Below, in pieces: positions 1 through 12,630 of a stretch of DNA of 64,000 nt. Positions within the stretch are counted from its first letter, which is position 1. Every line of letters starts with the position of its first letter. The stretch comes from Casuarina equisetifolia. Taxonomy: Eukaryota > Streptophyta > Magnoliopsida > Fagales > Casuarinaceae. The notes under the pieces are model-generated. The model did no database searches. It was not told where the DNA came from and saw only the letters and a program-made list of their open reading frames with translations. The stretch spans positions 22,362,451 to 22,426,450 of the forward strand of contig CM052357.1 of NCBI GenBank assembly GCA_028551475.1, written 5' to 3'. The position numbers were made by a program, and so were the translations under genes.

Positions 1-3000
1 CAGGGTCAAGTAGGCCGGTTAAGAAGGCAGCAGGCAAATAGCGGGCACCCTGCTGTTTTGTTAACGAATATCTGCTTTCTACGATGCCTGGAGTAACGTT
101 GTCAGAATTGGCATAGACATGGGATTTGTACTGGGACTCAATTGCCTTCTCGTTGCTAACAAGCATGTTATACATGATCCATCCCACAGCAGGGGTCCTC
201 AAGGTACCCCTAAGCAATCCATACCTTGTAAATAAATAATAAATTAAGTCAAAACAGAAAAGAAAATTTTAGCACCTTAAAACCATACCTTACAAACCTA
301 TATGTGATGAGTCAAACAAATGAAGAAACTCGACCCCACAATCTAGCACCAAATCCTTTACCATCCAAACTGTTACTAAGAAGATCTAGCTATCTCGGTT
401 TCTAATTGCCTGTAACACAAGCAACTTCGAAGAGTTTGAATTTTCTGGCTAACACGTCATTATTCACTGTTCTAGCCGTAAAAGCATGAATAAAACAGCA
501 GTTCTAGACATGCTGACGTTCAGTATACCTTGTTTCCATGCTGGAATCTCGACCAAACACAATAGGAAGGGGACCAGCCCAGGTGGGTGCAACAGCAGCT
601 ATGGCCGAAGGTTTCACCAAACCCTTTTTGGCAGCACGAACTGTTATTGTTGCTGCATGCCCTCCTCCAAAGACAACCAAATTGTTGTCTGTTTTGAAAT
701 TAGAAAGTCATTTAAATAATAAATTTGAAACTATTAGATAAATAATTTCCAACATACATTCATAGAGGAGAAAATCATGGAGACGAAGAACAAAATGAAG
801 CAAACATTCTTCCCACAAGACAGATTTCCTATGTGGGGAAATAATGGGATGGAAGCAGAAGGAAATATGGAACTAAATTATCCAAATAAGGAAGAAAACC
901 TTATTGGGACACTTTTTAAACACTTGGTGGGCGGACTGATTTGGACCTAAAGCAGGACACTCTCGGTTATGAATTTTCCCACTGATAACAAGCAAAAAAA
1001 AGATTAGAACAGATTCAATGATTATGTCTTAAGATAGCTGCTGTCTCCTAGTTCTACAGACATAAATATTTGACACTCACACTTAAAGGAAGGGAGACTC
1101 ACAATTTGGGAACTGTAGTTCCTTTGAGGACTCCAATTGCTTTTTTCTAATTACTCCTCTCTCTCTCTCTCTCTTTTTGCTTCTCCTTGAGCTCCTTGAT
1201 GTATTTATAGACTCCTTGTACACTTTATTTCCATATTACTTTCCTCTTCCATCCCATTATTCCCCACACTATGGAAATCTCTAGAGAAGAAAATTCAGAT
1301 GAAGTTAACAAAATACAAACATGCAAAAGCCAGAGCACAAAGATTTTGCCAACAAGGTACATGATAGACAAAGGAAAATAAACAAAAAATTGACATTTTA
1401 TGGACTGACCATTTACGGAAACACTTGAAGCCAACCCCAGAGATGCAATTGAAACAATGCTTTTGTCCCCTGGGATTTAGCCAGTTTGGGGTAGGCTTGT
1501 GATAATCATAGTGAAAACAAAAAGACCTGCAGTCTCCACTTCAAAATCCTATCAGTCTCTTGGTGTCACCCATGGCCACACTTGGTGCGTGCAATCAATC
1601 TATGATAGATGTTTAAACAACGAAGATGATCTTGAATTGTTCTTGTAACTAAGCAAACCACCCCACCATTATCACATTTGTTGTTATGGTCGTCTATTGG
1701 GGATTTACTTTTTGGCACATGAAATCAGTCATTTCTTGACTTGACTTTAAGGAGACTAGCCAAAGTGAACTCCCCCCTGGATTCAGAGTCACTTCCATTT
1801 AGAAATATAATCAAAAACAGAGAAAAAAGAATAAGGCTGAAACTTGATTTCTAGCCGGAGAGCATGGCTATGATATGTTCATTCTGGTTCCTCACTGTGT
1901 CTGCCACTTTTCAACGGATTTCCGAAGGGATGAGGCAACTCAAAAACGTACAAGGGATTGACTAAAAGCTAATCATTTTCACAGAAAAATTTTGTCTCCA
2001 ACCAAATTTAAATTGTGTCCTTTGTTAATTTTACAGCTGCAAGGTGCATCACCTAATTTGTAGTCAATTAAAAAGATGCCCAAGCTCTTCAGAAAGTGAG
2101 AAACACTTGATGAAAAAAGATTCAGAAAATCGTCATACCAACCTGAGTCACTTATTGGGCTATTGCGAGCATTAATGAACTCAACAAGGAATTCCTCCAG
2201 GACGTCAGCATTGTACTCTATTTTTGGTCTATCAGAGAAACCTAGGCCAGGCCAATCAACAATAGTGGCTCTCCAATTGACTTCACCAGTCCGCTGCACA
2301 ATGTCTCTGGCTACAGATCTCCATTCTTCAACAGTACTAACATCAGAAATGGTTGGCATCATAAGGATATTTTTAGGAGGATCAGGGCTCTCTTTCACAT
2401 GCTCTTCGTAGTAGATGTTAATATTATTGTCCTTGAATTTCCATTGCCAACTACTAGTCTGAAACAAAACATACAACGCGTGAGACAACAGATGATATGA
2501 GTCCAACACTCATCATCAAAATTTCAACAGAAAACCAATGGCAGAAAGGCAAAGCAACACTCTTCATTCCATTTATTGACAAAGTGATTTTTTATTCAAA
2601 GACAACCCCATTGTGTATTACATGAAATAGAATTCCAAACTTTTTTATCATAGTAGCGCCAATACGATCTTATTGTGAATGCTCCATATAAGGAATTAAC
2701 TGACAATTTCATCACCATTTAACCCGGAAACCATAATATTATTCCAGTGCAACAATCCCATTTCTTAAGTTTCCAACAAAAATGACAAAGTTTCAGTTCA
2801 AACACCGTTGATGCACAAACATTTGAAATCTCACATAGGATGCAAGAAAAGTAATATTTTTCAAACTTTGACGTATTATTTTAGCTCATCAGCCCTTATT
2901 TCTTCCATTTTCCCTCCACATTGATGCATCGAGTTGTTAACTATTCCATTTCACTCCTCCCACCTCAGGAAAAACGCCATCTTGAAAGTTTCAATATTTT

Positions 3001-3312
3001 TCTCTGTTTACCTTAAAAGACAAGTATAAGAGCCAAAACTTTCGAACACATATTCAAAGCCACCAACTTCAGAATTCTTAAGACAAAAAGAAAACCCAAT
3101 TCGAGCCCAGAGCAAAGGCATAGATTTACTCTCACCTTCGATGGCTTCGGAGTCTTATCGCCCACAGAGACCGTGGAGTAATCCAGAGTGGTTGACGCCC
3201 TAATTCTTAGGGATTGAGGACAACCAGTTTGAGAGGAAAAGTGTCTATGGGTTTTGAAGGTAAGAGTAGTGGAAGCTGATGAAGACGTGAAGAATGTTGC
3301 AGAAAACGCCAT
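1..3312 (-). CDS. chloroplast alpha/beta-hydrolase-like protein, 5' part (cut by left edge)
   Basis: Four exons fit with matching phases: 3312-3136, 2458-2143, 688-529 and 224-1, with GT..AG introns between them, giving 292 residues before the window ends. The first 59 residues are rich in Ser, Thr and Arg and look like a chloroplast transit peptide. The next exon begins TSSWQWKF and carries an alpha/beta-hydrolase core (NILMMPTISD, then DWPGLGFSDRP). The third exon holds the nucleophile-elbow region, VVFGGGHAATI. The fourth ends inside the cap or late core (TPAVGWIMYN). In active hydrolases the elbow reads G-x-S-x-G; here the Ser position is Gly, so classical serine-hydrolase activity is doubtful. 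The overall look matches the plant family containing At1g74640 (recalled). The catalytic His lies outside the window. The start at 3312 is the first ATG before the transit-like region. Confidence 0.85.
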
Positions 3313-5510
3313 GGAACCCAGAAACGATCAGGCCTTACCAGAATGATTCCAATGGTTTCGAGTCTTTACAGTTCACTAGCTCATCAGAATATCGTTGATC
3401 TCTCTCATATTATGAAGAAATGAGATCGTCGCCGCTTGGCCTCCGCAAATCCTAGATTTTGACTTTGTTGCATCACAACTATCGTCGTTGAAAGTTTCGT
3501 AGCCATGCGTGATACGAATGGTCGCGCATTAAAATATCAGGTCCAAAATTTGCCATCAATTATTTTTTCGAGATTATTATCCTTCTCAAAACATTTTGAC
3601 ATTTCAAATTTTTTAAATTTTTTGTTTTTATTTTTTATTTGAAAGAGGCTCAAAACAATTCTATTAACAAAGATAAATTAAGTGCAAAAAAGTAGATAAC
3701 TAAAACGGGAAAGAAAGTTGCATCCATAGCTTATATTTAATTTGTAAGATCATCTTGACCTGCTTAAAGGATTGTCTCTTGAAGACTTCAAGCATTTATC
3801 ACCTTGTTGAGCAATCATCTTCAGTGAGGTTAAGGAAAGAGACGTCAGGACTTCTTTTCCTGATTAGAACTTCAACTAAGGTTCCGTTTGCAGGCCAGTT
3901 GATCAAGTTTTATTCTTGTTTGTTTAATGTGATTTCCCAGAGAGAAAGAATGGCACCATGTTCTCCGTATTTCACTCTAAATGCAGGAACCTGTTTCCAA
4001 TTAACTTCTTAGCAGCAAGTACATGTGCATGCAGTAATGTCATGTAGCACTGCTTCTCGCAACTGCTCCAATCATGCTAAACATACTAGTTTAGGTAAGC
4101 CAATTTGAATACCTCCACGTTTGGAGAAGAAAAGCAAGTATATGCTATTCTATACATTTTAATGCACGTCAACAACAAATATTTTGCTACCACCAACCTG
4201 GTCGTTTGCACCATTTGTTAGAGGGTACCACTTGATTGGATCAAGGATGTACAATCCGTGGACTTGTAGTTCTATATGTTGAAAAATGGTGTGGCTGAAT
4301 GATAAGTCTAGAGTCCCTATATGTAGGGGTGTTGTCCCCTTTTTAACAATTAATTTCAAAATAAGGAATAAGCCTTTCTAATATGGCATCGAAGATCAAG
4401 TTTCAAGTGCGGCATTCCATTACTTACAAACTAAGTTGCCATGAAGTGTCTTTCCTAATACTTGGGATGAAAATATGTGCATAAAAATGGTGTAAATAAG
4501 TATCTGCATTAGTAATATCTTGACCTGGAGTTTCTAACATATACGGACGTCTCTCTTTCTTAAAAACTGACCTCAAGGAAGACATTGGGCGTTTCTCACG
4601 CCAACAGCCTAGAAGGCACATAACAATCTGGATGCTCAAGAAAAGCAATTAGCAAGAAGAATACGCGACTCCGATCAATTATCAGATTTCCAGCCTCTTC
4701 CTTTCTTTGTTTGATCATTTCATTGTTATATGAAGAATTAATGAGTCGATTTTTTTGTTATGTCTGCATGACAAAAGAAACGTTGGCAAAAGGCAATGGG
4801 ACTTTTTTTATTTACTAGCTCTCCTATTAGCCTTAGGATTCTCAATAAAGGGTAGGTTTACTAAAAGATTTTGATTTTCACATTCGACAACCAACATTAC
4901 CTTTTGTGATAATGAGGTGATAGAGAAGATAGCAACAAATTTGATATTTCACGAATGTAATAAACACATCAAGGTGGATTGTTATTATATGAGAGAAAAG
5001 TTTCAACATCATATTTCTACAAAAGAGCAACCAAAAGACTTATTAACAAAATGCACTTTGTAGTCAACAATATTGGCATCTCTTTTTTAATTTTTGAGTA
5101 TTTGATTTGTATAAACTTTCAGTTTGAAAGAGTGTTTCTGAATATAAAACAATCTTTGATATGTTGTCCCTTTTGAATGTAATATTCTGTGTAATATTCT
5201 TGCATTCATTAGGTTTTATGTGTATACCTTATATGGAGTAAGTTTAACACCTATAAAAGAAGATAGTATTATACAAAATGTATTGCAGTAATTCAATATA
5301 ATGATTCCCACACTCCCTGGTTCTTAGCTTGTTACATAGTTTAATCCTTTTGAAATCACTCGATGACACTAGGCAATCTTCAAGAAAGTTGGTACACGAT
5401 TTTGCCAAGTAGTTCAAGCCAGTACTAGTTGATACAAGTAGTTACAATGATTCCGTTCCAGAATTTATTGCAGCAACTTCTTATTTACTACGGTTTGCCT
5501 TCGTTTGAAT
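3313..5510. other. intergenic spacer, no gene recognised
   Basis: This AT-rich stretch separates the hydrolase gene start from the copia relic. The first 200 bases or so should contain the hydrolase promoter and 5' UTR. The remaining short open frames, for example around 3755-4012 and 4424-4648, show no family resemblance I recognise and have no splice context. Confidence 0.5.
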
Positions 5511-5790
5511 TTATGATAAGGATGGTACGTCAAGACACTTCCCCTCCAGCCTTATCATACCTAGCAGGCTTCCTAACGTTTCAAAAACTTCAATTTTTAG
5601 AGATTTTGCCAAAAGATCTGCTCGTTGTTCCTCACTCCTGCAAAAAACTAGTTTAATTGTTCTTTTAACAATTTGATCTCTAATGAAATGATATCTGAAC
5701 GATATGTTTACTTTTTTCATAACTTATGAGATTCTTGGTTAAGGCAAGATCTGATTTATTAACAACAGAAACTATGGTTGCCTTGCATGA
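5511..5790 (-). mobile_element. Ty1-copia retrotransposon relic, RNase H end
   Basis: Read on the minus strand from about 5786, the translation gives NKSDLALTKNLISYEKSKHI, the end of a copia RNase H domain (usual pattern DNQSAIxLxKNPVxHxRSKHID). A one-base frameshift follows, and the other frame continues FRYHFIRDQI and then LVFCRSEEQRADLLAKSL, matching the copia C-terminus up to SLLGM. A purine-rich stretch (complement of 5541-5548) directly after the reading frame resembles a polypurine tract. No upstream integrase or reverse transcriptase and no clear paired LTR was found, so this is a truncated, inactive remnant. Confidence 0.75.
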
Positions 5791-5799
5791 AAAAAAGAG

Positions 5800-7376
5800 A
5801 AGAAAAAAAAAAAGTTGTTCCGCTAACAAGTTTCTCCAGGATTTTCAAGCCAGTGAGCTGAAGAAGTCGGCCCATATACAGTAGCGAGAAACTCTTCATC
5901 TCCGATGCCTTTCCAGTGACCAGAAAAATTGTGGCTGGCGCAACCGCCCCTGCCTATCCCGTGCCTTTCTCTCTCGGATCAGTTTGCAGCACCTTTCCAA
6001 GGGGCGCTTGGATTTGTAACAAAGGGACCATTTTGTCTGAGCATTGGCATTTACTGTCACCAAGGAAAGTTGAGGGCTGCAGGTGTCAGAGAGTTAGCGA
6101 CCAGATCTACTGCTTCAAAATTTCTGCCATTGGAATCGTTCACAAACCTCTTACACTCGTCCTCCGTTACCAGAGAAGTTTTGGGCATGTTAGTGGCCGA
6201 CGTGATGGGAAAAAACTAATAGGATTTCCCATTTTGATTGAACTTATGAGAAAATATCAAAATATTAATAATGTATTTGAATCACAATCAACACAAAAAA
6301 ATTTTTTACGTGTGAAACTTCAAAAGATAAAAATTATGGGATTGATCACAAAATCCACCCAAAATCTCAATTATATAAATCATGACAAAGATTTATTAAT
6401 TCAATAACAATAAAATTAAAGATTAAGTTGTAAACATTAATTAAACTAAAAAAAGTTAAAAAAATATCACTCAAATTTTCAACCAAAATCTATTGATTTA
6501 AAGATTTCCAAATGATGATTTAATCATTCATAATGAAGAATACCCAATTCCGAATCTACTAATTAAAAGTCAGTTCAATCGGATCAATTTGACAACAAAT
6601 CAACTTTAGTCAAGTGTTTGATCAACTATTATATAGGACTTCCAAATCTTGTGAAATTTTTTTTTTCTCTTTTTTCTTTTTAACAGCCAAATCCCTAAAA
6701 AAATACTATATTTTTTTTCTTTTTAAACCTTATGACCATATTACCTTAATAAGACCTAATAATAAGTCCCAAATATAAACTAGACCAACACAACATGACA
6801 GGTATTGGGGGTCAAGTTATGGGTTTTGTTTCTAAGTCTGTTTGGCCATGATTGGCGTTCGGTTGATGTGTTCGGCTTGAAGGCACAGTAAAGTGTTCCA
6901 GTTCGAAGGGGCAGTCGCAAGGACGTATAAGAAATGTTCAAGAAGCTTGAGGCGAAGAAGTAAAAACGTCCCAAAATTTCAACTGGTAGGTGAACTGTCA
7001 GCCTTGGGTCTCGAGAAGAACAAAAGAAAGTTAAAAAGATGAAGCAGTTTGATCAATTCAATATGAATAGAGCACTGTCCCAAAAGTGTGATTCCTACTC
7101 TGTGGATCAGGATGAACAGCATCTGACCCAGTGTATTAGCAAAGACTTCGACAAAGGGATTGCACCTTGTCAAGTTGAAAGGTTAAAGAATTTCGCACAG
7201 GAATGCGTGATCCCAAGAGAAAATGGACATAAAATTACTCGGTTCATAATTGTTCTAATGTCATGTTGCGGATTGCAGTGGAACAAACGCAAAGCAAGAG
7301 CAATTGATCCGGTATCAGACTCTTGTCTTACATACACAATTGAAAAGCATGATAAGCTTATGGACTAAAGAAGAAG
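5800..7376. other. spacer with unassigned short ORFs
   Basis: The part at 5840-6230 has a more balanced base composition and opens in several frames on both strands, but nothing in it resembles a known domain. From 6230 to 6780 the sequence is very AT-rich and apparently empty. An ATG-led frame of 109 codons at 7039-7368 (+), beginning MKQFDQFNMNRA, is unrecognised and has no clear promoter or intron signals. It may be a fragment of a lost gene or chance. Confidence 0.35.
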
Positions 7377-7377
7377 T

Positions 7378-9200
7378 CATTTCTCTCTTTTGCAAGTAAA
7401 CCTTTCTGTCAACCATGTTTATCATATAATTATGGTGGATCATATAATTGTGGTGGCAGTCAGTTCTCTCTTCTGCAAGGAAACCTTTGTCAACCATTTT
7501 TATCATATAATTGTTGGGGCAGGGAATTCGAAATTCATGAACATGGATAGCTGCCATGAAAACCAGTACAGTGCGCTCGTGCATCCCCTGAAAAGTGGGA
7601 AAATTGTCTAAAAATTACGAGTTCACGTCCATTGTCAGACAGGGTTTTTGGAGAGTTGAAAAAGGATGGAGGTTATGATAAGAAAGAACGAAAATTTACA
7701 AGCAAATATTATTGATAGGTCAAACGAAACTCACTATCACTAGAGGCTATATGCCTCATTACAGCAAGACTATTGAAAGGATAATGGCTGGGAAGACCAC
7801 ACAACTTATTACTTCCACTTATTCAAAAGGCTTATATGCCGCAGCTGAAACTACGCGAACTTATTCTTGGTAAAAGATCAAACTGCAGTAGAGCTAAGGG
7901 CTTTCTGTCTCATGAATTTCAGAAATCCCGCCAGCTTTTCGGGCGGAGGGAGTGACTCTTTCACCACAGGTAGCTCAAGAAGAGCAGTCAGCCAAGAAGA
8001 TATTTGTGGGGTCTTCTCTGGGTCTATAATCTTCACATCAAGGACTTCTTCCTGAATTTTGTAGGGGCCAAAGAAGGATAAAATGACAATGTCAAGGAAT
8101 TCCACTTTCCCCTGGTGAATAGATGGAATGCCCTCTGGAAAAATGTTTTTGATTCCCTCTTCAAACACCTTTAAGTTCTCAAACACTTCTTTCATGACTT
8201 TCTCTAGGGCTTCTCCATCGGATTTGAGCGCTAAGAGAATGTTGTCAAACAGCTGCATGACAGAGAATACAAAGCATTAGTTTACTGACTTTTTATATGG
8301 GAGATTGTTCATTGTTATTTTGTAGTAATTAGGATGCCTTCTTGCTGCGCTCTTTGCTAATCAAAGTTAATGATCCTGCCAGGAGCTTATGTCCATGCTC
8401 CCATAGATCTGTCTGTATTCTTTCATATTCTAGATTATGAGGCCTATAGTTTATCTTGCAAATTTAACAATTGTCAGAAAAATTATATAAATCACTGGTG
8501 CTTGCTCTCATTCTCTTATATTATCTTTTGTAGGCATATTCTCCTAACTTTGTCATATATGCTGCTTATTGTATTCACTATATTCAAGGATGAGGACAAT
8601 CAAAAGAATCAATCAAAAAGCTAGATAGCGTTTTCTCTGACCTTCTGCTGGAGAAAGCTAGCCCAGAAGCGAACTTGGGCTCTCTTGAAGGGATCTTCAG
8701 GCAGAAGTCGAGGACCATTCTTCCAGGTTTCGTCGATGTATTCCAGGATAACAAGTGACTCACAAATTGGTTTTCCATTATGAACAAGGACAGGAACCTT
8801 CTTGTGAACCGGATTGTACTGGAGCAGCAGAGGACTTTTGTTCCCCAAATCTTCTTCCACAAACTCATAGGGTATGCCTTTGATTTTCAGGGCCAGTTCC
8901 ACCCTCTTCACGAAAGGGCTAGTCCAAGCTCCATGCAGAGTCACTTTGTCTTCCTCCGCCATCTCTTTCTCTCTGCGCACACAGCTTTCTCTTGGATATC
9001 ACGGTTCAGTTTAGAGGAAGATTTATTTCTATTAGTGTACTTGCCCTTCACCTTCCTCAAGCTGATTCTCTACTTTCTTGCACGAAAAGAAAAAGAATAT
9101 GAAAACAAAACAAGTATTCGTCATGGATTAGATCAGCCGCGGTGCCATTTAGGATATTCTCCCAGTCTGACGCTAAGAAGACATTGACTCACCGACCAAG
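7378..9200. repeat. tandem duplication unit A (carries the first GST)
   Basis: The GST gene, its 3' flank and its proximal upstream region are repeated in the same order at 9631-11365. Shared blocks include the 3' flank with ATTACAGCAAGA followed by an AATGGC segment, the whole coding region, and an upstream block with ATGGATTAGATCAGCC. The outermost part of the 3' flank is itself doubled inside this unit (7378-7440 against 7459-7520, both with CTGTCAACC/TTGTCAACC then TTTATCATATAATT). Confidence 0.8.
7878..8962 (-). CDS. tau-class glutathione S-transferase, copy 1
   Basis: Two exons, 8962-8642 (107 codons) and 8252-7878 (124 codons plus stop), separated by one intron; the product is 231 residues. 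It should conjugate glutathione to electrophiles in the cytosol, in detoxification and stress defence. The N-terminal thioredoxin-like domain has the tau pattern with the catalytic Ser at about residue 15 (SPF), the [12 protein letters not shown] stretch with cis-Pro 57, and the glutathione-binding Glu68-Ser69 pair. The helical C-terminal domain fills exon 2. One intron after about residue 107 is typical of GSTU genes. An in-frame ATG six codons upstream (8980) is possible, but MAEED matches the start of copy 2. By synteny it matches Arabidopsis GSTU10 (recalled). Confidence 0.93.
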
Positions 9201-10074
9201 TAATGAGTCCTGCTTTTCTAGAATATTGATATTACTGTACACCAGGAAAGTTCTGGATCTTCCACGTAAAATTTGGTATAACCGAGTAAGAAAGAAGTGG
9301 ATTAGTGTGCTTAACTTTTCTAGATTGGCTTGGGTTAAACACTTCAGTAGGCCATGTTTCTTATGTTGGGCTCTCATACCATTTGTAGTGTTCTTAAGCA
9401 CCCACCATCCTCCTTAAAAACCACATTAACCTCACCCTAACACTCATAAGCTCCTCCTTTTTCTCTCTTTTTAACGATGTGGAACTTCTTCTTAACAACG
9501 ACTTACTGAGGAAGAATGTTTATGGTGTTTGAGAGAAGTCCCCAGATTGAAGAACGAGTTGCCAACCATTTTCTGTCGAAGTAATAGAGGGTTTGTGAAC
9601 TGGTTATGCCCATTGACCAAACAACGAGGCAGTTCTCTCTTCCGCAAGGAAACCTTGCTCAACTATGTACATCAAATAGTTCCGGTCCCTCTCTTCCCTC
9701 TCTTCTTTCTTTAAATTACCTATTTGCTCTCTTCGAGGATTTTGATGCCGGGAAAACCAGTATAACGTGCTCGCGGATTCCTTAAAAAATAGGAAAACTG
9801 CCTAAAAAAACACATAATTTTCGATCCGTTATTAGATGGGATCGAGGTTATTGTATGATAGGAAAGAAAGTAAGTTTACTCGCGAATAATATCATTGATA
9901 AAGTGAAAGGAAACACACTAGAGCAAAAGCCTATATGCCTGATTACAGCAAGATGACTCGAAGAACAATGGCCGGCAAAACCAAACAGTCTTCCCAACTT
10001 ACTGCAGTTTATTCAATATGCTTAACATGCCACACAGCTAAAAGCGATAGCTTTTTCTTTATAATGGAAAACGA

Positions 10075-11144
10075 CTAAACTGCAGGGGAGCTAAGGGCAT
10101 TCTGTCGTAGGAATTTGAGAAGTCCCGCCAACTTTTCATGAGGGGGGATTGACTCTTTAATCACAGGCAGCTCAAGAAGAGCAGTCAGCCAAGAAAATAC
10201 CAGTGGAGTCTTCTCTGGGTCCATAATCTTCACATCAAGGACTTCTTCTTGAACTTTATAGACGCCAAACAGTGATAAGAGTACAATGTCCAGGAATCCC
10301 ACGTTCCCATTTTGAAAGGATGGAATGCCCTCTGGAAAAATGTTCTTAATTCCCTCTTCAAGCACCTTTAGATTCTCAAACACATCTTTGAGGACTTTCT
10401 CTTGGGCTTCTCCATCGGACATGATCGCTGCGAATACCTTTTCAAGCAACTGCATCACAGAAATTACAAGTATTAATTCCTCGAAATGTATATGGAAGAT
10501 TGTTCATTGCATGTTCTGTAGTAATTAATATGTCTAGTTTATCTGGAAATGATTCTCTTATTTTCGCTCTGTGCCACTCAATTTTTATGATCCTGCCAGA
10601 AATGTACGTCCATGATCTCCTAGATCTTTCTGTATTCTTCTACATACAAGATTATGAACCTATAGGCTTGTCCTGCTAAGTCAACAACGGTCAAATAAAT
10701 CATATAAATATTTAGTGCTTGCTCTCATGAACTTATGTTATCTTTTCTGGGCATATCCTCCAAACTTGTGATTATGACAAAAATAAAAAATCAATCGGAA
10801 AGCTAGTTAGCGTCTTGTCTGACCTGTTGCTGGAGAAAACTAGCCCAGAAGCGAACTTGAGCTCTCTTGTAGGGATCCTCAGGCAGAAGTCGAGGACCAT
10901 TCTTCCAGGTTTCATCAATGTATTCCAGGATGACAAGTGACTCACAAATGGGTTTTCCATTATGAACAAGGACAGGAACCTTCTTGTGAATCGGATTGTA
11001 CTGGAGCAGCAGGGGCCCTTTGTTCTGCAGATCTTCTTCCACATACTCAAAGGGTATGCCTTTGATTTTCAGGGCCAGTATCACCCTCCCAACGAAAGGG
11101 CTAGCCCAAAATCCGTGAAGCGTCACTTTGTTTTCCTCTGCCAT
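10075..11144 (-). CDS. tau-class glutathione S-transferase, copy 2
   Basis: Two exons, 11144-10824 and 10449-10075, have exactly the same lengths as in copy 1 and give 231 residues. The protein is a close paralogue: most differences are conservative (for example [15 protein letters not shown] against [15 protein letters not shown]). The catalytic Ser15-Pro16, the cis-Pro loop and the Glu-Ser glutathione-binding pair are all kept, so it should be active. Substrate preference may differ, because Lys19 and Glu22 near the active-site helix are Gly and Ile here. The two genes lie head to tail on the minus strand, about 1.1 kb apart, and arose by tandem duplication. Confidence 0.93.
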
Positions 11145-11227
11145 CTCTCTCTGTATCTCTGTTTCTCTGTTCTCTCTATGGGCAGCTTTCTCTTTGATGG
11201 TGAGGTTCAGGGTAGTGTAAGCTTTAT

Positions 11228-11236
11228 CTATATAAA
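11228..11236 (-). promoter_or_regulatory. probable TATA box of GST copy 2
   Basis: On the minus strand this reads TTTATATAG, about 85-90 bases upstream of the GST copy 2 start codon. That spacing suits a TATA box with a 50-60 base leader. No equally clean TATA was found at the same place in copy 1. Confidence 0.45.
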
Positions 11237-11429
11237 GACATAGGTGGTCGTAAACTTCCGCAAGCTCTTTGTCAACTTTCTAGCACAAACAGCTTTCAAA
11301 TACGAGGAAAAAAAAATGAAAGAAATAATCGCCATGGATTAGATCAGCCACCAGTCAATGGCCTCGTAGTAATGACATTTCCTAGCAAAAGTAATAATCT
11401 TGTTATCTACGGGTTAAAGCATGGGATTT

Positions 11430-11860
11430 ATCATAAAACTCATAGGTGGCAATTTTTTTTATATTAATAAGGTTAGGTTAGTCGGGATTCATTTTCGATG
11501 TGGAATATATGATGTGTAGATCTATAATTTTGATAGCATGTTAAAACGAGGTGCATCTTAAAACCTATAAATAATAGATAGTGAATTCATGTTATTAATA
11601 CAGGCCAAGTTGGCCAAGATTCACTTCGAATGTGGGATATATGATGTCTCAAAAATTCCCTCCAAACCAATAGCATGGACTATAATTGAAGTACAAAAGT
11701 CCATATTAGGAACATTTATAATTTTAATGACATTTTGAAATAAGAAAGTTCATCCTAAAACTTATATGAATTAAGCAATAAATTCTTATTGTTAATAAGG
11801 CCAGATTGGTTAAAATTCACTTTCAAAATGGGATATGTGATGCCTCAACACCATGAATAT
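11430..11860 (+). repeat. three diverged direct repeats
   Basis: Three blocks at about 11430-11515, 11560-11650 and 11755-11850 share the order AAAACxTATA, then TATTAATAxGGxxA, then TTxxxxTTCACTTTC/CATTTTCG, then TGTGGxATATATGATG. They are 100-200 bases apart and clearly diverged. They lie inside the segment that seems to have been inserted upstream of GST copy 2, and may be remains of a repeated element. Confidence 0.55.
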
Positions 11861-12344
11861 TAATATTGGAGCATATCATAAAAATTCTCTGTTAAAATTT
11901 GGTGTTTATTCGTTACAAAGATATTAATTTGTTTTATTTATTATGTATAACAGTATTTTTTTAATTATAAACTTATATTAGAAAAAGAAGTGAGTACTTT
12001 TACACACGCTACAAAAGCTAGACTCCTTCTGCTTATGACCCCCGAGTCCCCATTTTAGGTGAAAAGTCAGGCATCCAGATTCTGCTGTAGATGAGACAGG
12101 TCATTTTGGGTGCCGTCCGTGGACTTCAAGGCTTCAGATGAGACAAGTACATCAGAGCCGTTGAGAGTACTTAAAAAGAATTGGAGTTTTTCTAATGTGT
12201 TGGTGTAGACGTGCTCTGTTTCATTTGATTGTTAATGGATTGGTATGACCAACTGATAGAGACTCAAACTTATCCCCTGCTGTGCGACTTGTTCAAACCA
12301 TTGTTCTTCCACTTGGCTTGCATCATTTGCCATTAAATTTAGCA

Positions 12345-12630
12345 AAAAATGCTTGGCAAACTGACCCTAGCTTGGGGCTTACACCAACTCAGCCTTTTGG
12401 ACGTTTCTTCCATTGACCCAGGAAACATATGAAAACGAATAAAGGAAGCAAGAGAGGAAGTTCCACATGTCCCATAATTTGAACTTCTACTAGCTACCTC
12501 AACTCGAAGTTTTATAAATACAAAAGTCACTTATGTATCAAATTTATTTACAGACTGCAATGTAGTGAATAAATATTAAGTAAAGAAATCAAATGAAGCA
12601 ACAAAAGATAGTGATTTACGTAGAAAAGCC
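12345..12630 (+). repeat. direct repeat, left copy
   Basis: This block is repeated in the same orientation at 14620-14865. Shared pieces include ACACCAACTCAGCCTT against AGACCAACACAGCCTT, then GGAAGTTCCACATGTCCC against GCAAGTTCCATACATTCC, and AAAAGATAGTGATTTACGT against AAAAGACAATGATTTACAT. The 2.3 kb between them lacks any retrotransposon protein, so old LTRs are possible but unproven. Confidence 0.5.

Larger units (their letters stand above)
9631..11365. repeat. tandem duplication unit B (carries the second GST)
   Basis: This is the second copy of the unit at 7378-9200, in the same orientation. Similarity runs from CTCTCTTCCGCAAGGAAACC in the 3' flank, through the whole gene, to ATGGATTAGATCAGCCAC near 11336-11356, and then stops abruptly. 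The next part of the upstream flank of unit A (9188-9545) has its best match not here but at 14145-14420. Confidence 0.8.

Noticed and set aside
9160..9190. as-1-like TGACG element upstream of GST copy 1
   Set aside because: Only one TGACG core with an imperfect second half; not conserved at the same place in copy 2.
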